From NCBI RefSeq assembly GCF_001295795.1, contig NZ_LJHY01000003.1:186001-250000 (forward strand): DNA of 64,000 nt, written 5' to 3'. The translations under genes were made by a program, and so were the position numbers. Positions within the stretch are counted from its first letter, which is position 1; the number at the start of each line of letters is the position of its first letter. Under the pieces are notes generated by a model. That model did no database searches, was not told where the DNA came from, and saw only the letters and a program-made list of their open reading frames with translations. Positions 42,130-52,716 of the stretch are shown here, in pieces. The DNA comes from Novosphingobium sp. AAP83 (lineage in GTDB: Bacteria; Pseudomonadota; Alphaproteobacteria; Sphingomonadales; Sphingomonadaceae).

Positions 42130-42280
42130 ATGTGTATTTCCTGAAATTTTAGTGCAGCATGCCACAGGCTTAAAAACTTGTCACTCGACAAATTTAGGTC
42201 ACTTGACAGATTTGTGTCCAGTTTGACATTATCCGGATGCAACCCAGCACAAGTCTGCTGCGTGCAAGGGGAGGTTTCGG
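42130..42280 (+). promoter_or_regulatory. Operator and promoter of the TTQ amine dehydrogenase operon
   Basis: TTGTC-ACTC-GACAA (42178-42191) is a perfect inverted repeat suited to a TetR dimer. Related GTCACTTGACA and TGTGTCCAGTTTGACA stretches follow. A promoter can be read as -35 TTGACA (42203-42208) and -10 CATTAT (42227-42232) with 18-bp spacing. GGGGAGG before ATG 42281 is a strong ribosome site. The TGT/ACA elements here do not have the N12 spacing of PpsR sites. Confidence 0.5.
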
Positions 42281-43456
42281 ATGAAGTTGTTTGCGCTGGC
42301 TTTGGCACTGTCTGCATCAGGCACGGCGCTTGCTGCTACCCCCGCGGCAGAGACACGGTTTCCAAAACCTCTGGCCGAAGAGCCTATACCGATCATCGAA
42401 ACGCTGCCTGCACAATGGCCTGCTTCGTGGGTTATGGTGCATGATCTGCACTTCGCGTCCATCCTTGACGGGCGGGTGATGATCATTGATACGGCATCGC
42501 CCGAACGGCCAGTGCGCGGCATGGTACGTGCGGCACAGTTTGCGAACATGCTGGTGTCGTCCAGCCGCAAGGAAATCCTGACGTCCGAGACGTTTTATTC
42601 CCGCCTGACACGGGGCGAGCGCACCGATGCGGTGACGATCTGGGACATGACGACGCTGGAGCCCAAAGCCGAGATCCTGTTGCCCGGCGGCAAACGCCAG
42701 CAATCGGTCACTTATCCGCAATTGTTCCAGTTCACCAATGGCGGCAAGTGGGCACTTGTGGCGAATTTCACGCCTGCACAATCGGTTAGCGTGCTCGATC
42801 TGGATGCACGCAAGATCATTGCCGAAATTGATTTGCCCGGTTGTGCGCAGCTCTATCCCACGGGCCTGCGTGGCTTTACCAGCCTGTGCGCCGATGGTGC
42901 GATGCTTTCGGTAAAGCTTGGTGCGGACGGTCAGGCCACGTCATCGAAAACAATCGAGGGCGTGCAGGACATCGACAAGCAACCATTGTTCAGCACGCCT
43001 GCATGGATCGGCCAAAAGGCCTGGTTCGTCAGCTATTACGGCCAAATTCAAGGCTTCGATTTTTCCGGCGACGTCGCCAAGATAATCCCCGGGCCGTTCA
43101 ATGTCGGCACGGCAGATGCCGCTGCTCCAGAATGGAGGCCGGGTGGTTGGCAAGTCATCGCAGCCGATGCTGCCGGCAAACTCTATGTATTGATGAGCCC
43201 TAACGGTCGCGAGGGTAGCCACAAAGATGGCGGTACTGAAGTCTGGGTGGTCGATCCGTCAACCAAGGCACGGGTGGCGCGTATTGCCTTGCGCGCCACT
43301 GCAACCGCCATTGGCGTGACAAAGGAGGCCACACCGCGATTGATTGCAGCGCGAACCGATGGGGTAATTGACGTACATGATGCGGCAAGCGGAGCCTACC
43401 TGCGCACGCTCGGCACCGCTGGCGGCGAAAGCCCCATCCTGATTACGGTGCCGTGA
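42281..43456 (+). CDS. aauB: TTQ-dependent amine dehydrogenase large (alpha) subunit
   Basis: The 391-residue precursor has a Sec signal peptide (MKLFALALALSASGTALAAT). It then reads as a seven-bladed propeller with repeats of the type VMVHDLHFASILDGRVMIID, VTIWDMTTLEPKAEILLPGG and VSVLDLDARKIIAEIDLPGC, as in the heavy subunit of methylamine and aromatic amine dehydrogenases. It acts in the periplasm and partners the quinone-bearing small subunit at 44537. The small subunit resembles the aromatic (Aau) type, hence the symbol; substrate choice is inferred. Confidence 0.85.
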   Translation: MKLFALALALSASGTALAATPAAETRFPKPLAEEPIPIIETLPAQWPASWVMVHDLHFASILDGRVMIIDTASPERPVRGMVRAAQFANMLVSSSRKEILTSETFYSRLTRGERTDAVTIWDMTTLEPKAEILLPGGKRQQSVTYPQLFQFTNGGKWALVANFTPAQSVSVLDLDARKIIAEIDLPGCAQLYPTGLRGFTSLCADGAMLSVKLGADGQATSSKTIEGVQDIDKQPLFSTPAWIGQKAWFVSYYGQIQGFDFSGDVAKIIPGPFNVGTADAAAPEWRPGGWQVIAADAAGKLYVLMSPNGREGSHKDGGTEVWVVDPSTKARVARIALRATATAIGVTKEATPRLIAARTDGVIDVHDAASGAYLRTLGTAGGESPILITVP

Positions 43457-43457
43457 A

Positions 43458-43943
43458 ATGATGGAAATTTCCACTTTTCTGGCGCTTTTGCTTGCAGGTT
43501 CTGCCCTGCACAAAGGTATCGCGCATGATCGTTTGGCGCCAGTTGCGGCCAAACTCACAGGCGCGCATGGCCAAGGCCTGCTGCTTCTGATCGTTACAGG
43601 TACGATCGAGCTTGTCGCCGCGATATGCCTGATGATCGCGCCCCTGCACCAGACCGGAGCCTTGTTGGCTTCCATAGTATGGCTGGCATACGCTGGCGCA
43701 TTGCTGCGGCGGCGCGGTGAAACGCTTGATTGCGGATGCGATCTGGTTGCGCGGGAAAAGCCTGTTGACTGGCCACTGATTGCCCGCCCCGCTGTGCTCG
43801 CCATGCTGGCCCTTATCGTTTCCACCCTGCCTGTGGCGGCGTTCGGCATTGATACGCCTTTTGCCGCCGCCGCGCTTTTGGCCCTTTATCTGGCCGGGTC
43901 GGAACTCCTTGCCATTCCTCACCCTCGCTGGAGGAAATCATGA
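43458..43943 (+). CDS. mauE: MauE-type membrane protein for amine dehydrogenase maturation
   Basis: The 161-residue protein has four membrane segments and a cytoplasm-periplasm interface motif TLDCGCDL. These fit MauE, which with MauD is needed to form the six disulfides of the small subunit. It starts 1 nt after the large-subunit stop and overlaps mauD by ATGA. In the aromatic amine cluster of Alcaligenes the same gene is called aauE. Confidence 0.85.
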   Translation: MMEISTFLALLLAGSALHKGIAHDRLAPVAAKLTGAHGQGLLLLIVTGTIELVAAICLMIAPLHQTGALLASIVWLAYAGALLRRRGETLDCGCDLVAREKPVDWPLIARPAVLAMLALIVSTLPVAAFGIDTPFAAAALLALYLAGSELLAIPHPRWRKS

Positions 43944-44533
43944 TGCTGACATCCCAGATCCTGTTGTGGACTGCCGTGATCGTGCAAGCGCTGCTGATCG
44001 CCGCCCTTGCCCGCCAGGTTGGCATTCTGCACGAACGCATAGCCCCCGCTGGCGCTCTGACGCTGCACCAGAACGTCAACGTGGGCGAAGTCGCTTCCCC
44101 CATGACCGTGACGACAATAGATGGCGCGCCGATTGAAATTGGCGGCACGCGAGACGGGCGTAGCCAGTTGCTGTTTTTCGCATCGCCCGATTGCCCGGTT
44201 TGCAAATCACTGCTGCCGGTTGTGCGATCAGCCGCAACGGCAGAGGCCGATTGGCTTGATATCGTGATCGCCGGAGACGGATCGAAAGCGGATTACCAGC
44301 GCCTGATTGGCCAGCACGGCCTGAGTGACGTGCCAACTGTTCTGTCAGAGGCGCTCGGCCGGGCGTTCGGCGTGTCAAAGCTACCCTATGCGGTGCTGCT
44401 GGACGAGGCTGGCCGCGTGGCATCGCTTGGTTTGGTCAATAGCCGCGAACATCTCGAAAGCTTGTTCGAAGCCAAGGAACGCGGCGTTGCCTCGATTCAG
44501 GATTTCCTCTCGCGCCGCAACAAGGAGGCCTGA
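43940..44533 (+). CDS. mauD: MauD-type thioredoxin-like maturation protein
   Basis: The 197-residue protein has an N-terminal membrane anchor (QILLWTAVIVQALLIAALA) and a periplasmic thioredoxin fold with the active site C-P-V-C in FFASPDCPVCKSLLP and the cis-Pro region SKLPYAVLLD. MauD/AauD is needed to fold the disulfide-rich small subunit. It overlaps mauE and is followed after 3 nt by the small-subunit gene. Confidence 0.88.
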   Translation: MMLTSQILLWTAVIVQALLIAALARQVGILHERIAPAGALTLHQNVNVGEVASPMTVTTIDGAPIEIGGTRDGRSQLLFFASPDCPVCKSLLPVVRSAATAEADWLDIVIAGDGSKADYQRLIGQHGLSDVPTVLSEALGRAFGVSKLPYAVLLDEAGRVASLGLVNSREHLESLFEAKERGVASIQDFLSRRNKEA

Positions 44534-44536
44534 GCC

Positions 44537-45097
44537 ATGGCCGGTTTTGATAAATGGACCGAGCGCCTTTCGCGCGGGGTTGCCCGCCGTACATCGCGCC
44601 GCAGCACACTGGCATGGCTGGGCGCTGCCATTACCGGCGCTGCCACCATTCCCGTTCTACCGGTCGCGCGCGCGGCAAGCGGTTCACCGCACGGTGTTGG
44701 CGGCGCGGCCCATGCGCCGCTGGTTTCCGCCAATCCGCAAGATCCGGGCGATCAGACTTCGTGCGATTACTGGCGCTATTGCGCTATCGACGGCTTCTTG
44801 TGTTCATGCTGTGGCGGATCGGCCAGCACATGCCCGCCGGGCACAGAAATGTCGCCGATCACCTGGATTGGAACATGCACCAATCCTGCTGACAACCGTG
44901 CCTATGTGATCAGCTATAACGACTGCTGCGGCACGTCTTCATGCGGGCAATGCCTATGCAACCGCAATGAGGGTGATCGCCCGCAAGTGCGTCCGCAGTC
45001 GAACAACGATTACAATTGGTGTCTGGGCACGCAAAGCAGCGTCTATAACTGCTCGACCGCCATCATCGTGGGCGTTGCGCTGGACCAGCCGAAATGA
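44537..45097 (+). CDS. aauA: TTQ amine dehydrogenase small (beta) subunit, aromatic-amine type
   Basis: The 186-residue precursor has a long twin-arginine-like leader (VARRTSRRSTLAWLGAA) and a disulfide-rich mature part with CDYWRYCAIDGFLCSCCGG, NDCCGTSSCGQCLC and YNCSTAIIVGVA. The two tryptophans that form the TTQ cofactor are present, in SPITWIGTC and NDYNWCLG (equivalents of beta-Trp57 and Trp108). The cysteine arrangement and the CSCCGG and SPITWIGTC blocks resemble aromatic amine dehydrogenase more than methylamine dehydrogenase. The complex turns primary amines into aldehydes plus ammonia in the periplasm and passes electrons to a soluble carrier. It overlaps the next gene by 4 nt. Confidence 0.9.
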   Translation: MAGFDKWTERLSRGVARRTSRRSTLAWLGAAITGAATIPVLPVARAASGSPHGVGGAAHAPLVSANPQDPGDQTSCDYWRYCAIDGFLCSCCGGSASTCPPGTEMSPITWIGTCTNPADNRAYVISYNDCCGTSSCGQCLCNRNEGDRPQVRPQSNNDYNWCLGTQSSVYNCSTAIIVGVALDQPK

Positions 45098-45552
45098 AGT
45101 CGCTGCTTGGCGTCATCCCGGCGATGGCGGTTTTGGCGTGGGCGTTGCCCTCGTCCGCCGCGCCGGACGGGGCAACCCTCTATTCGCGTTGTGCCGCGTG
45201 CCACACCAAAACGGGGGCTGGCGTTCCCGGCGCATTTCCGCCGCTTGGCGCTGATTTCCGTAACCTTGCAACGAAGCCTGACGGGCGGCGTTACTTATCC
45301 CTTGCGATCGTGCGCGGACTTTCCGGGCCGATGACGGTTGAGGGGAAAGCTTACCGGGGCGTGATGCCCGCGCAGATGCTGGACGATGCAGCAACAGCGG
45401 CGGTGCTGAACCATGTTGGCACGCAGATTGCCAAAACAGGCCCCGGATTCAAGCTTTTCAGCGCCAAAGAAGTGGAGGGTCACCGGTCATCCGGCACCAG
45501 CCTTTCCGCCGGTGATGTGGCCAAGCTTCATGCACAAGTTGGTGGCAAATGA
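45094..45552 (+). CDS. Periplasmic monoheme cytochrome c, probable electron acceptor of the amine dehydrogenase
   Basis: The 152-residue precursor has a Sec signal (MKSLLGVIPAMAVLAWALPSSA), the heme motif CAACH in LYSRCAACHTKTGAG and a candidate axial Met in YRGVMPAQMLDD. It overlaps aauA by ATGA, so it is made in step with the dehydrogenase. No azurin or amicyanin gene is present, so I infer that this cytochrome takes the electrons. The C-terminal third beyond the cytochrome fold is unremarkable. Confidence 0.82.
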   Translation: MKSLLGVIPAMAVLAWALPSSAAPDGATLYSRCAACHTKTGAGVPGAFPPLGADFRNLATKPDGRRYLSLAIVRGLSGPMTVEGKAYRGVMPAQMLDDAATAAVLNHVGTQIAKTGPGFKLFSAKEVEGHRSSGTSLSAGDVAKLHAQVGGK

Positions 45553-46022
45553 AGCTATCCACGTCCGGATTGGTGGCGTTTTGTGCCCTTTTGGTGGCAG
45601 GAGCGGGCGTCCGGGCGGGTGAGATGCAGATGCGCGGGGTCAGCAACCCGCAACAAGCGCGGATCGACTACATCCTGAAATGCCAGGGATGCCATCGCCC
45701 CGACGGAGCGGGAGACGACCGCTCGAACCCTCCGATCAAAAACGAAGTGGCGCGCTTTCTGGGCGTACCGGGCGGACGCGAATTCCTTGCCCGGGTGCCC
45801 GGCGTTTCCACAGTCGATCTTGATGACACGCGGTTGGCGAACCTCGTCAACTGGACGCTTTACACATTTGATCCGGCCCACATGCCCGCAGACTTCCGGC
45901 CTTATAGCCCTGAAGAAATAGGACAGTTGCGCCGCCATCCCCTTCGCCTCGAACGCGCCGGAACAAGAGCGCGGCTGGTGAAAGGTTTTTCGCAGGACCG
46001 AGCAAAAACACACTCACCCTAA
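45549..46022 (+). CDS. Second periplasmic monoheme cytochrome c
   Basis: The 157-residue precursor has a Sec signal (STSGLVAFCALLVAGAGVRA) and one heme motif, CQGCH, in YILKCQGCHRPDGAG. A candidate axial Met lies in DPAHMPADFRPYSPEEI. It overlaps the previous cytochrome gene by 4 nt. It could be a second carrier in the amine oxidation chain or an aid in quinone-cofactor formation; the sequence does not decide. It is monoheme and so is not MauG, which has two hemes. Confidence 0.78.
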   Translation: MKLSTSGLVAFCALLVAGAGVRAGEMQMRGVSNPQQARIDYILKCQGCHRPDGAGDDRSNPPIKNEVARFLGVPGGREFLARVPGVSTVDLDDTRLANLVNWTLYTFDPAHMPADFRPYSPEEIGQLRRHPLRLERAGTRARLVKGFSQDRAKTHSP

Positions 46023-46036
46023 AAATTGGGAGATAT

Positions 46037-48247
46037 ATGATGAGGGAACGTCTTTTTCGCGGAACCGCGCTGGCTGGGGTAGCCATCGCTTCTGCACTTC
46101 ACATGACACCGGCCATGGCGCAAACCGCGCCGGCGGATAATGTCATACCCGACGGCGAAATTGTCGTGACGGCGGCCAAGCGGTCGGAAAGCTTGCAAGC
46201 GGTGCCGATCTCGGTTTCGGCGATCAGCGGCGATACATTGGCCAAATCACGGGTCAACAGCGTCGATAGCCTGGTGACAAAGGTTGCGAACCTGCAACTG
46301 ACATCGATCGTGGGCGACAACACGCCGATCTTCGCTTTGCGCGGCGTTTCGATGTCGGACTACAGCCTGAACCAATCAAGCCCTGTCGCGACGTATTATG
46401 ATGAAGTCTACAAGGGCAACTTCGCGTTCCTTGGCGTGACGATGTATGATCTTGAGCGCGTAGAAGTGCTGCGCGGGCCGCAGGGCACGCTTTACGGCAA
46501 GAACACCACTGGCGGCGCGGTGAATATCATCGCCAGCAGCGCCAAGCTTGGCGAAACCAGCGGTTATGTCAACGCAGGCTATGGCAATTACAACCGCGTA
46601 GACCTGAATGCTGCGTTCAACGTGCCTTTGGGCGAGAAGGCCGCGCTACGCATTGCCGGCACTTATGCCCGCGCCGATGGCTGGTTCAAGAATGTCGTCC
46701 CCGGAAAACCCGATCTTGCTTCAACCGATGAATACGCCATCCGTGGCACGCTGAATTTTGAAGCCAGCGATAGCGTGCGCTTTGTGCTGCGCGCATCGAC
46801 CAGCTATCAGAACCCGCAGAATTACGGCATTTATGCCCAGCCTGAAGCGGTCAACCGCCCCGGACTTGGCCGCCGTGAGATTGCTTCAAACCTTGATGCC
46901 AAGCGTCAGGCGCGGACCTATTCCGTGGCTTTGACCAGCACGTTCGATATCTCTGATACGCTGGCCATCACCAGCATCACCGCGTGGGACAAGGGCAACC
47001 TGTTTTTCTATGAGGACACCGACGGCACAGCCTCGGAACTGCTCGAAATACCCTATACCGACCGTGCCAGCCAGTTCGCGCAGGACTTGCGTTTGACGAG
47101 CGACACCGGCGGCCCGTTTGACTTCATCCTTGGCGCTTATTTTCACCGCGAAAAGGTGTTCAACGAAACCACATTCGAGATCGGAAAAGACATTGATTCC
47201 GATGGCTTGGCGGGCATAACCGCCAACGATTGTGCGGTTGGTCTGCCGCTGGCCTGCCTGTTTCGCAACAACTTCACGCAAGTGAAGAAAAGCTATGCGA
47301 TCTATTCCGACGTAAAGTACGCCTTGTCGGATGCGGTCACCTTGCGCGGCGGCTTGCGCTATACGCACGATACCGGCCAGCAGACCGACTTCAAATCAGA
47401 CGCTTTGGGCGTGGACGGTTCGCTGATTGCCAACCTGATCCCGCTTTCGGCGCTCCAGTATTCGCAAGACAACCTGTCGGGCAAAATCGGCGTCGATTTC
47501 AAGATGGCTGATGGCAATCTGCTTTATGCCAATGTCAGCCGTGGCTATCGTGCGCCAAGCTTTAACGCGCAGGCATTTTTCGATCCGTCAGAGCTTTCGG
47601 TCGCCAAGGCCGAAGAAGTTACCGCTTATGAACTGGGTGTCAAAACGCAGTTTCTGGATCGCCGGATCACGTTGAACCTTGCCGGTTTCTATTACGATTA
47701 CCGCAACCAGCAATTCATCAACATTGATCCGGGCACGGCGGCGCAAACGCTGCTGAACATCCCCAAATCGCGGATTTATGGCGGTGAAGCGGAACTGACG
47801 ATCCGGGCGAGCGACAAGCTGACCATCCACAGCGGCATGGGGCTGCTGGCTACCAAGATCCAGCAAGGCATTGTCAGCGGCAACAACGTAGCGGGCAATC
47901 GCTTGTCGAACGCGCCGAGCCTGACGTTCAACACGACAGTGGACCTGACGCTGCTTGACGGAGACATGGGCAAGCTATCGATCCACCCGGATATCGCTTA
48001 TCAGACCAGCCAGTTCTTCGAAGTGCTGAACATCCCCCGGTTGCGGCAAACATCCTATGCGATTGTGGGCGGGCATATCGATTGGGAAAGCGCGAACGGG
48101 CGCTTTAACGCATCGATCTGGGGCAAGAACTTGTCCGACAAGTTCTACTTCACCTCGCGCGTTGATCTGCTGGCCGGATTTGGATTTGATTACAACCACA
48201 TCGGCAACCCGCGCACCTATGGCATCACGGTTGGCGCAAAGTTCTGA
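46037..48247 (+). CDS. TonB-dependent outer-membrane receptor of the amine cluster
   Basis: The 736-residue protein has a signal peptide ending AMAQTAPAD, a TonB-box-like EIVVTAAKRSESLQAVP, a plug domain with VEVLRGPQGTLYGKNTTGGA, and a 22-strand barrel closing with TYGITVGAKF. GGAGAT precedes ATGATG at 46037. It lies 14 nt after the cytochrome genes and 44 nt before the aldehyde dehydrogenase, in the same direction, so it probably belongs to the operon. It may import the amine or a larger precursor across the outer membrane (inference). It is intact, unlike the receptor remnant at 170-562. Confidence 0.88.
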   Translation: MMRERLFRGTALAGVAIASALHMTPAMAQTAPADNVIPDGEIVVTAAKRSESLQAVPISVSAISGDTLAKSRVNSVDSLVTKVANLQLTSIVGDNTPIFALRGVSMSDYSLNQSSPVATYYDEVYKGNFAFLGVTMYDLERVEVLRGPQGTLYGKNTTGGAVNIIASSAKLGETSGYVNAGYGNYNRVDLNAAFNVPLGEKAALRIAGTYARADGWFKNVVPGKPDLASTDEYAIRGTLNFEASDSVRFVLRASTSYQNPQNYGIYAQPEAVNRPGLGRREIASNLDAKRQARTYSVALTSTFDISDTLAITSITAWDKGNLFFYEDTDGTASELLEIPYTDRASQFAQDLRLTSDTGGPFDFILGAYFHREKVFNETTFEIGKDIDSDGLAGITANDCAVGLPLACLFRNNFTQVKKSYAIYSDVKYALSDAVTLRGGLRYTHDTGQQTDFKSDALGVDGSLIANLIPLSALQYSQDNLSGKIGVDFKMADGNLLYANVSRGYRAPSFNAQAFFDPSELSVAKAEEVTAYELGVKTQFLDRRITLNLAGFYYDYRNQQFINIDPGTAAQTLLNIPKSRIYGGEAELTIRASDKLTIHSGMGLLATKIQQGIVSGNNVAGNRLSNAPSLTFNTTVDLTLLDGDMGKLSIHPDIAYQTSQFFEVLNIPRLRQTSYAIVGGHIDWESANGRFNASIWGKNLSDKFYFTSRVDLLAGFGFDYNHIGNPRTYGITVGAKF

Positions 48248-48291
48248 CGCGTTCCCATAAAGGCCGACCACAGAGCGGTCAGGAGAGGATT

Positions 48292-49691
48292 ATGACGGAT
48301 TACAAGCTGCTCATTGGCGGGGCGCTCGTTGCGGGCGACATGACAATGGACGTAATCAATCCCGCCACGGGGGAGCCGTTCGCAACGGCTCCCCGCGCAT
48401 CGGTGGCACAGGCCGATGCCGCGATTGCTGCGGCAAAGGCGGCAGTGCCGGGTTGGGCTGCGGTGCCTTGGGCCGAGCGGCAGGCAAAGCTGATCGAGCT
48501 GGCTGATGCGATTGCGGCACGCAAAGATGAGATCGCGCGCGTGCTGACGATGGAACAGGGCAAACCCTTGGCCGAAGCCCAAGGCGAACTGGCGTGGACC
48601 GACGGCTATTTGCGCCATTATGCCACGCTGGAATTGCCGGATCGCATCATCCAGGACGACGAGACTGGCTATATCGCCGTCAAGCATAGGCCCTTGGGCG
48701 TTGTGGTGGGCATCATCGCCTGGAATTTCCCGCTGCTGGTCGCGTGCTGGAAGATTGGCCCTGCTGTTCTGGCAGGCAATGCCATCGTGCTGAAACCTGC
48801 GCCGACAACGCCGCTCTGCGCACTGATCCTTGGCGAGATTTGCCGCGATGTGTTCCCGGCAGGCGTCGTCAACGTGATTGCCGACGCCAACGATCTTGGG
48901 CCCCATCTGACCGCGCATCCCGATGTAGCCAAAGTGGGCTTCACCGGATCGACCGCCACCGGCAAACGCATTGCCGCCAGCGGCGCAGACACGCTGAAGC
49001 GCGTGACGCTGGAACTGGGCGGGAATGATCCGGCGATTGTGTTGGAGGACGTGGATGTGCGCGAAACGGCGCAAGCCATTTTCGGCAATGCCTTCCTGAA
49101 CAACGGGCAAGTCTGCCTTGCGATCAAGCGCGCTTATATTCACACAGACATCTACGATGCGATGTGCGGGGAACTGGCACGATTGGCGCAAGCTGCCGTG
49201 GTTGATGACGGATTGCAGCAGGGCACGCAGATCGGCCCCATCCAGAACAAGATGCAGTTCGAAAAGGTCAAAGGCTTTCTTGAATCCGCGCGCGCCGAGG
49301 GCACGATTGTGGCAGGCGGACAGGCAATGGAGCGGGCAGGCTATTTCATCAGCCCCACCATCGTGCGCGATGTGACCGATGGCGACCGGATCGTTGATGA
49401 AGAACAGTTCGGGCCGATCCTGCCGCTGGTGAAGTTTGACGATATCGAGGACGTTATCGCCCGGGCCAACGCATCGGAATATGGCCTTGGCGGTTCGGTC
49501 TGGTCAAAAGACATCGGCCGTGCCGCAGATATTGCAGCGCGGATTGAAAGCGGGCAGGTTTGGGTGAACCAGCATATCGCGATTGGCCCGCACATTCCCA
49601 TGGCAGGGTTCAAGAATAGCGGTCTGGGCGTTGAACAATCGGTCGAGGGACTTTCCGAATATACCCAGACCCAGGTGGTGAATATCAAACG

Positions 49692-49695
<4 letters not shown>
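48292..49695 (+). CDS. NAD(P)-dependent aldehyde dehydrogenase
   Basis: The 467-residue protein is a standard aldehyde dehydrogenase. It has WNFPLLVACWKIGPAVLAGN, GFTGSTATGKRIA, the catalytic Glu in VTLELGGNDPAIV, the catalytic Cys in NNGQVCLAIKRAYI, and the C-terminal IPMAGFKNSGLG. It follows the amine dehydrogenase genes and overlaps the acyl-CoA ligase by 4 nt. It most likely oxidises the aldehyde made by the amine dehydrogenase to the free acid in the cytoplasm. GAGAGG upstream supports ATG 48292. Confidence 0.92.
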
Positions 49696-51317
<1,622 letters not shown>

Positions 51318-51354
51318 CAATCCCGTCCGGTCAAATGCCGCTGGTGTGACCGCC

Positions 51355-52716
51355 TCACGCGGGACTTTTGGCCGGATGGCTTACGGTGGCGATCAGGCCG
51401 CGTGCGCCATTGGCCAGTGTCAGGTCTATGACCATCGACGCGCAGAGGTCTTTCGCTATAGCCAGACCAAGCCCCGAACCTGTGACCGCAGGATCGAAGC
51501 GCGTGCCCACGCCAAAGGCCTTGCCGATAAGGTGTTCGGGGATGCCGGGGCCGTCATCTTCGATCCGGGCCATGCATGATCCTGTGCCATCACAGACAAA
51601 CGACAGGGTTACATCGCGGGTTGACCATTTCCCCGCATTGTCGAGCAGGATCGACAGGACCTCGGCGTAATCGACCGCATCGAGCGGCAGCACCGTGCCT
51701 GTGCATCCTTCATCATCAAGCGTGAACCGCTTGTCCGGATGGAGCCGCTGCATGGCGCGCAGGATCGGCAAGGCAACATCGGGCACCACCACGCCCCGTC
51801 CCGAAGGTTTCTGGCCTGCTGCCGAGCGTGCACGCGCAAGCTGGTATTCGATCTGCTGTTCGATCGCCGCCGCCTGATCGAGCAGCACCGCGCCGGTAGA
51901 CTGGCAATCGTTACGCTCGGCAAGGCGCTCGGCCTCGTCCGTGATGATCGCCAGCGGCGTGCGGAGCGAGTGGGCAAGGCTTCCGGCCTGCACCCTTGCG
52001 CGCGAAAGCATCGCCTCGTTCTGGCGGATATAGGCATTGAGATCGGCAGCAATCGGCGCGATTTCGGCAGGGTATTGGCCATCCAGTTCCTCTGCCTCGC
52101 CGCGCCTGAGCCGGGCAAAGGCAAGCGAGAGCCGGTCAAGCGGGCGCAGGCCGAAGGAGATGATGGCAAACCCTGTCGCCAGCAGCAAAGCCGCAAGCCC
52201 CGCCAGCCACAAGCTGAGATCGCGGGTAAAGCTGCCGATCAACCGGTCCAGCTCGCTCTGGTCAGTGGCGATCACGAAATGGATGGTCTCGCCAGCCGGC
52301 CCTTTGCGGGTGAAGCCATAAGTGACCGCAGGACCGGTCGGCCCTTCATCGAACCGGTGCAGGATATTGGGCGAATGAGCGATGCTCTCTTTAAGACTGC
52401 CGCGCGTCATCGAAGCGGAACGCAGCGACTTGTGCCCGTTCATGGTGACTTGCCAATAAAACCCCGAAAGCGGCATGGCATAGCGCGGGTCTGACAGAGG
52501 GCGGGTCAGGACAATGGCACCGGACGGGGTGATTTCGGTCAGTCCTCCCAGCTCACGGACATGGACTTCAAGCTCTTCATGGTAGGATTGCTCGACATGT
52601 TTGCTGAAAATGCCGACTGCCGAAAACCAGATGGCGCCAACCCCCAGCATAACCCACAAGCTGACCGCCAAAAGGAAACGCAGCCGCAAGCTGCCGGAGA
52701 CAGGGAACAACTTCAT
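51355..52716 (-). CDS. Membrane sensor histidine kinase (QseC/PhoQ-like)
   Basis: The 453-residue protein has an N-terminal membrane helix (FLLAVSLWVMLGVGAIWFS), a periplasmic sensor part of about 130 residues, a second helix (LWLAGLAALLLATGFAII) and a HAMP-like linker. Then come the phospho-acceptor box SLAHSLRTPLAI and an ATPase domain with LLDNAGKWS, DDGPGIPEHL and GSGLGLAIAKDL. It overlaps the response regulator by 4 nt. Being divergent from a metal-type RND pump, it probably senses metal ions or envelope stress in the periplasm (inference). Confidence 0.9.
   Translation of the reverse strand: MKLFPVSGSLRLRFLLAVSLWVMLGVGAIWFSAVGIFSKHVEQSYHEELEVHVRELGGLTEITPSGAIVLTRPLSDPRYAMPLSGFYWQVTMNGHKSLRSASMTRGSLKESIAHSPNILHRFDEGPTGPAVTYGFTRKGPAGETIHFVIATDQSELDRLIGSFTRDLSLWLAGLAALLLATGFAIISFGLRPLDRLSLAFARLRRGEAEELDGQYPAEIAPIAADLNAYIRQNEAMLSRARVQAGSLAHSLRTPLAIITDEAERLAERNDCQSTGAVLLDQAAAIEQQIEYQLARARSAAGQKPSGRGVVVPDVALPILRAMQRLHPDKRFTLDDEGCTGTVLPLDAVDYAEVLSILLDNAGKWSTRDVTLSFVCDGTGSCMARIEDDGPGIPEHLIGKAFGVGTRFDPAVTGSGLGLAIAKDLCASMVIDLTLANGARGLIATVSHPAKSPA

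Noticed and set aside
42204..42228. TGT/ACA pairs upstream of the amine dehydrogenase genes as PpsR sites
   Set aside because: None has the N12 spacing; they fit better as part of a TetR operator.
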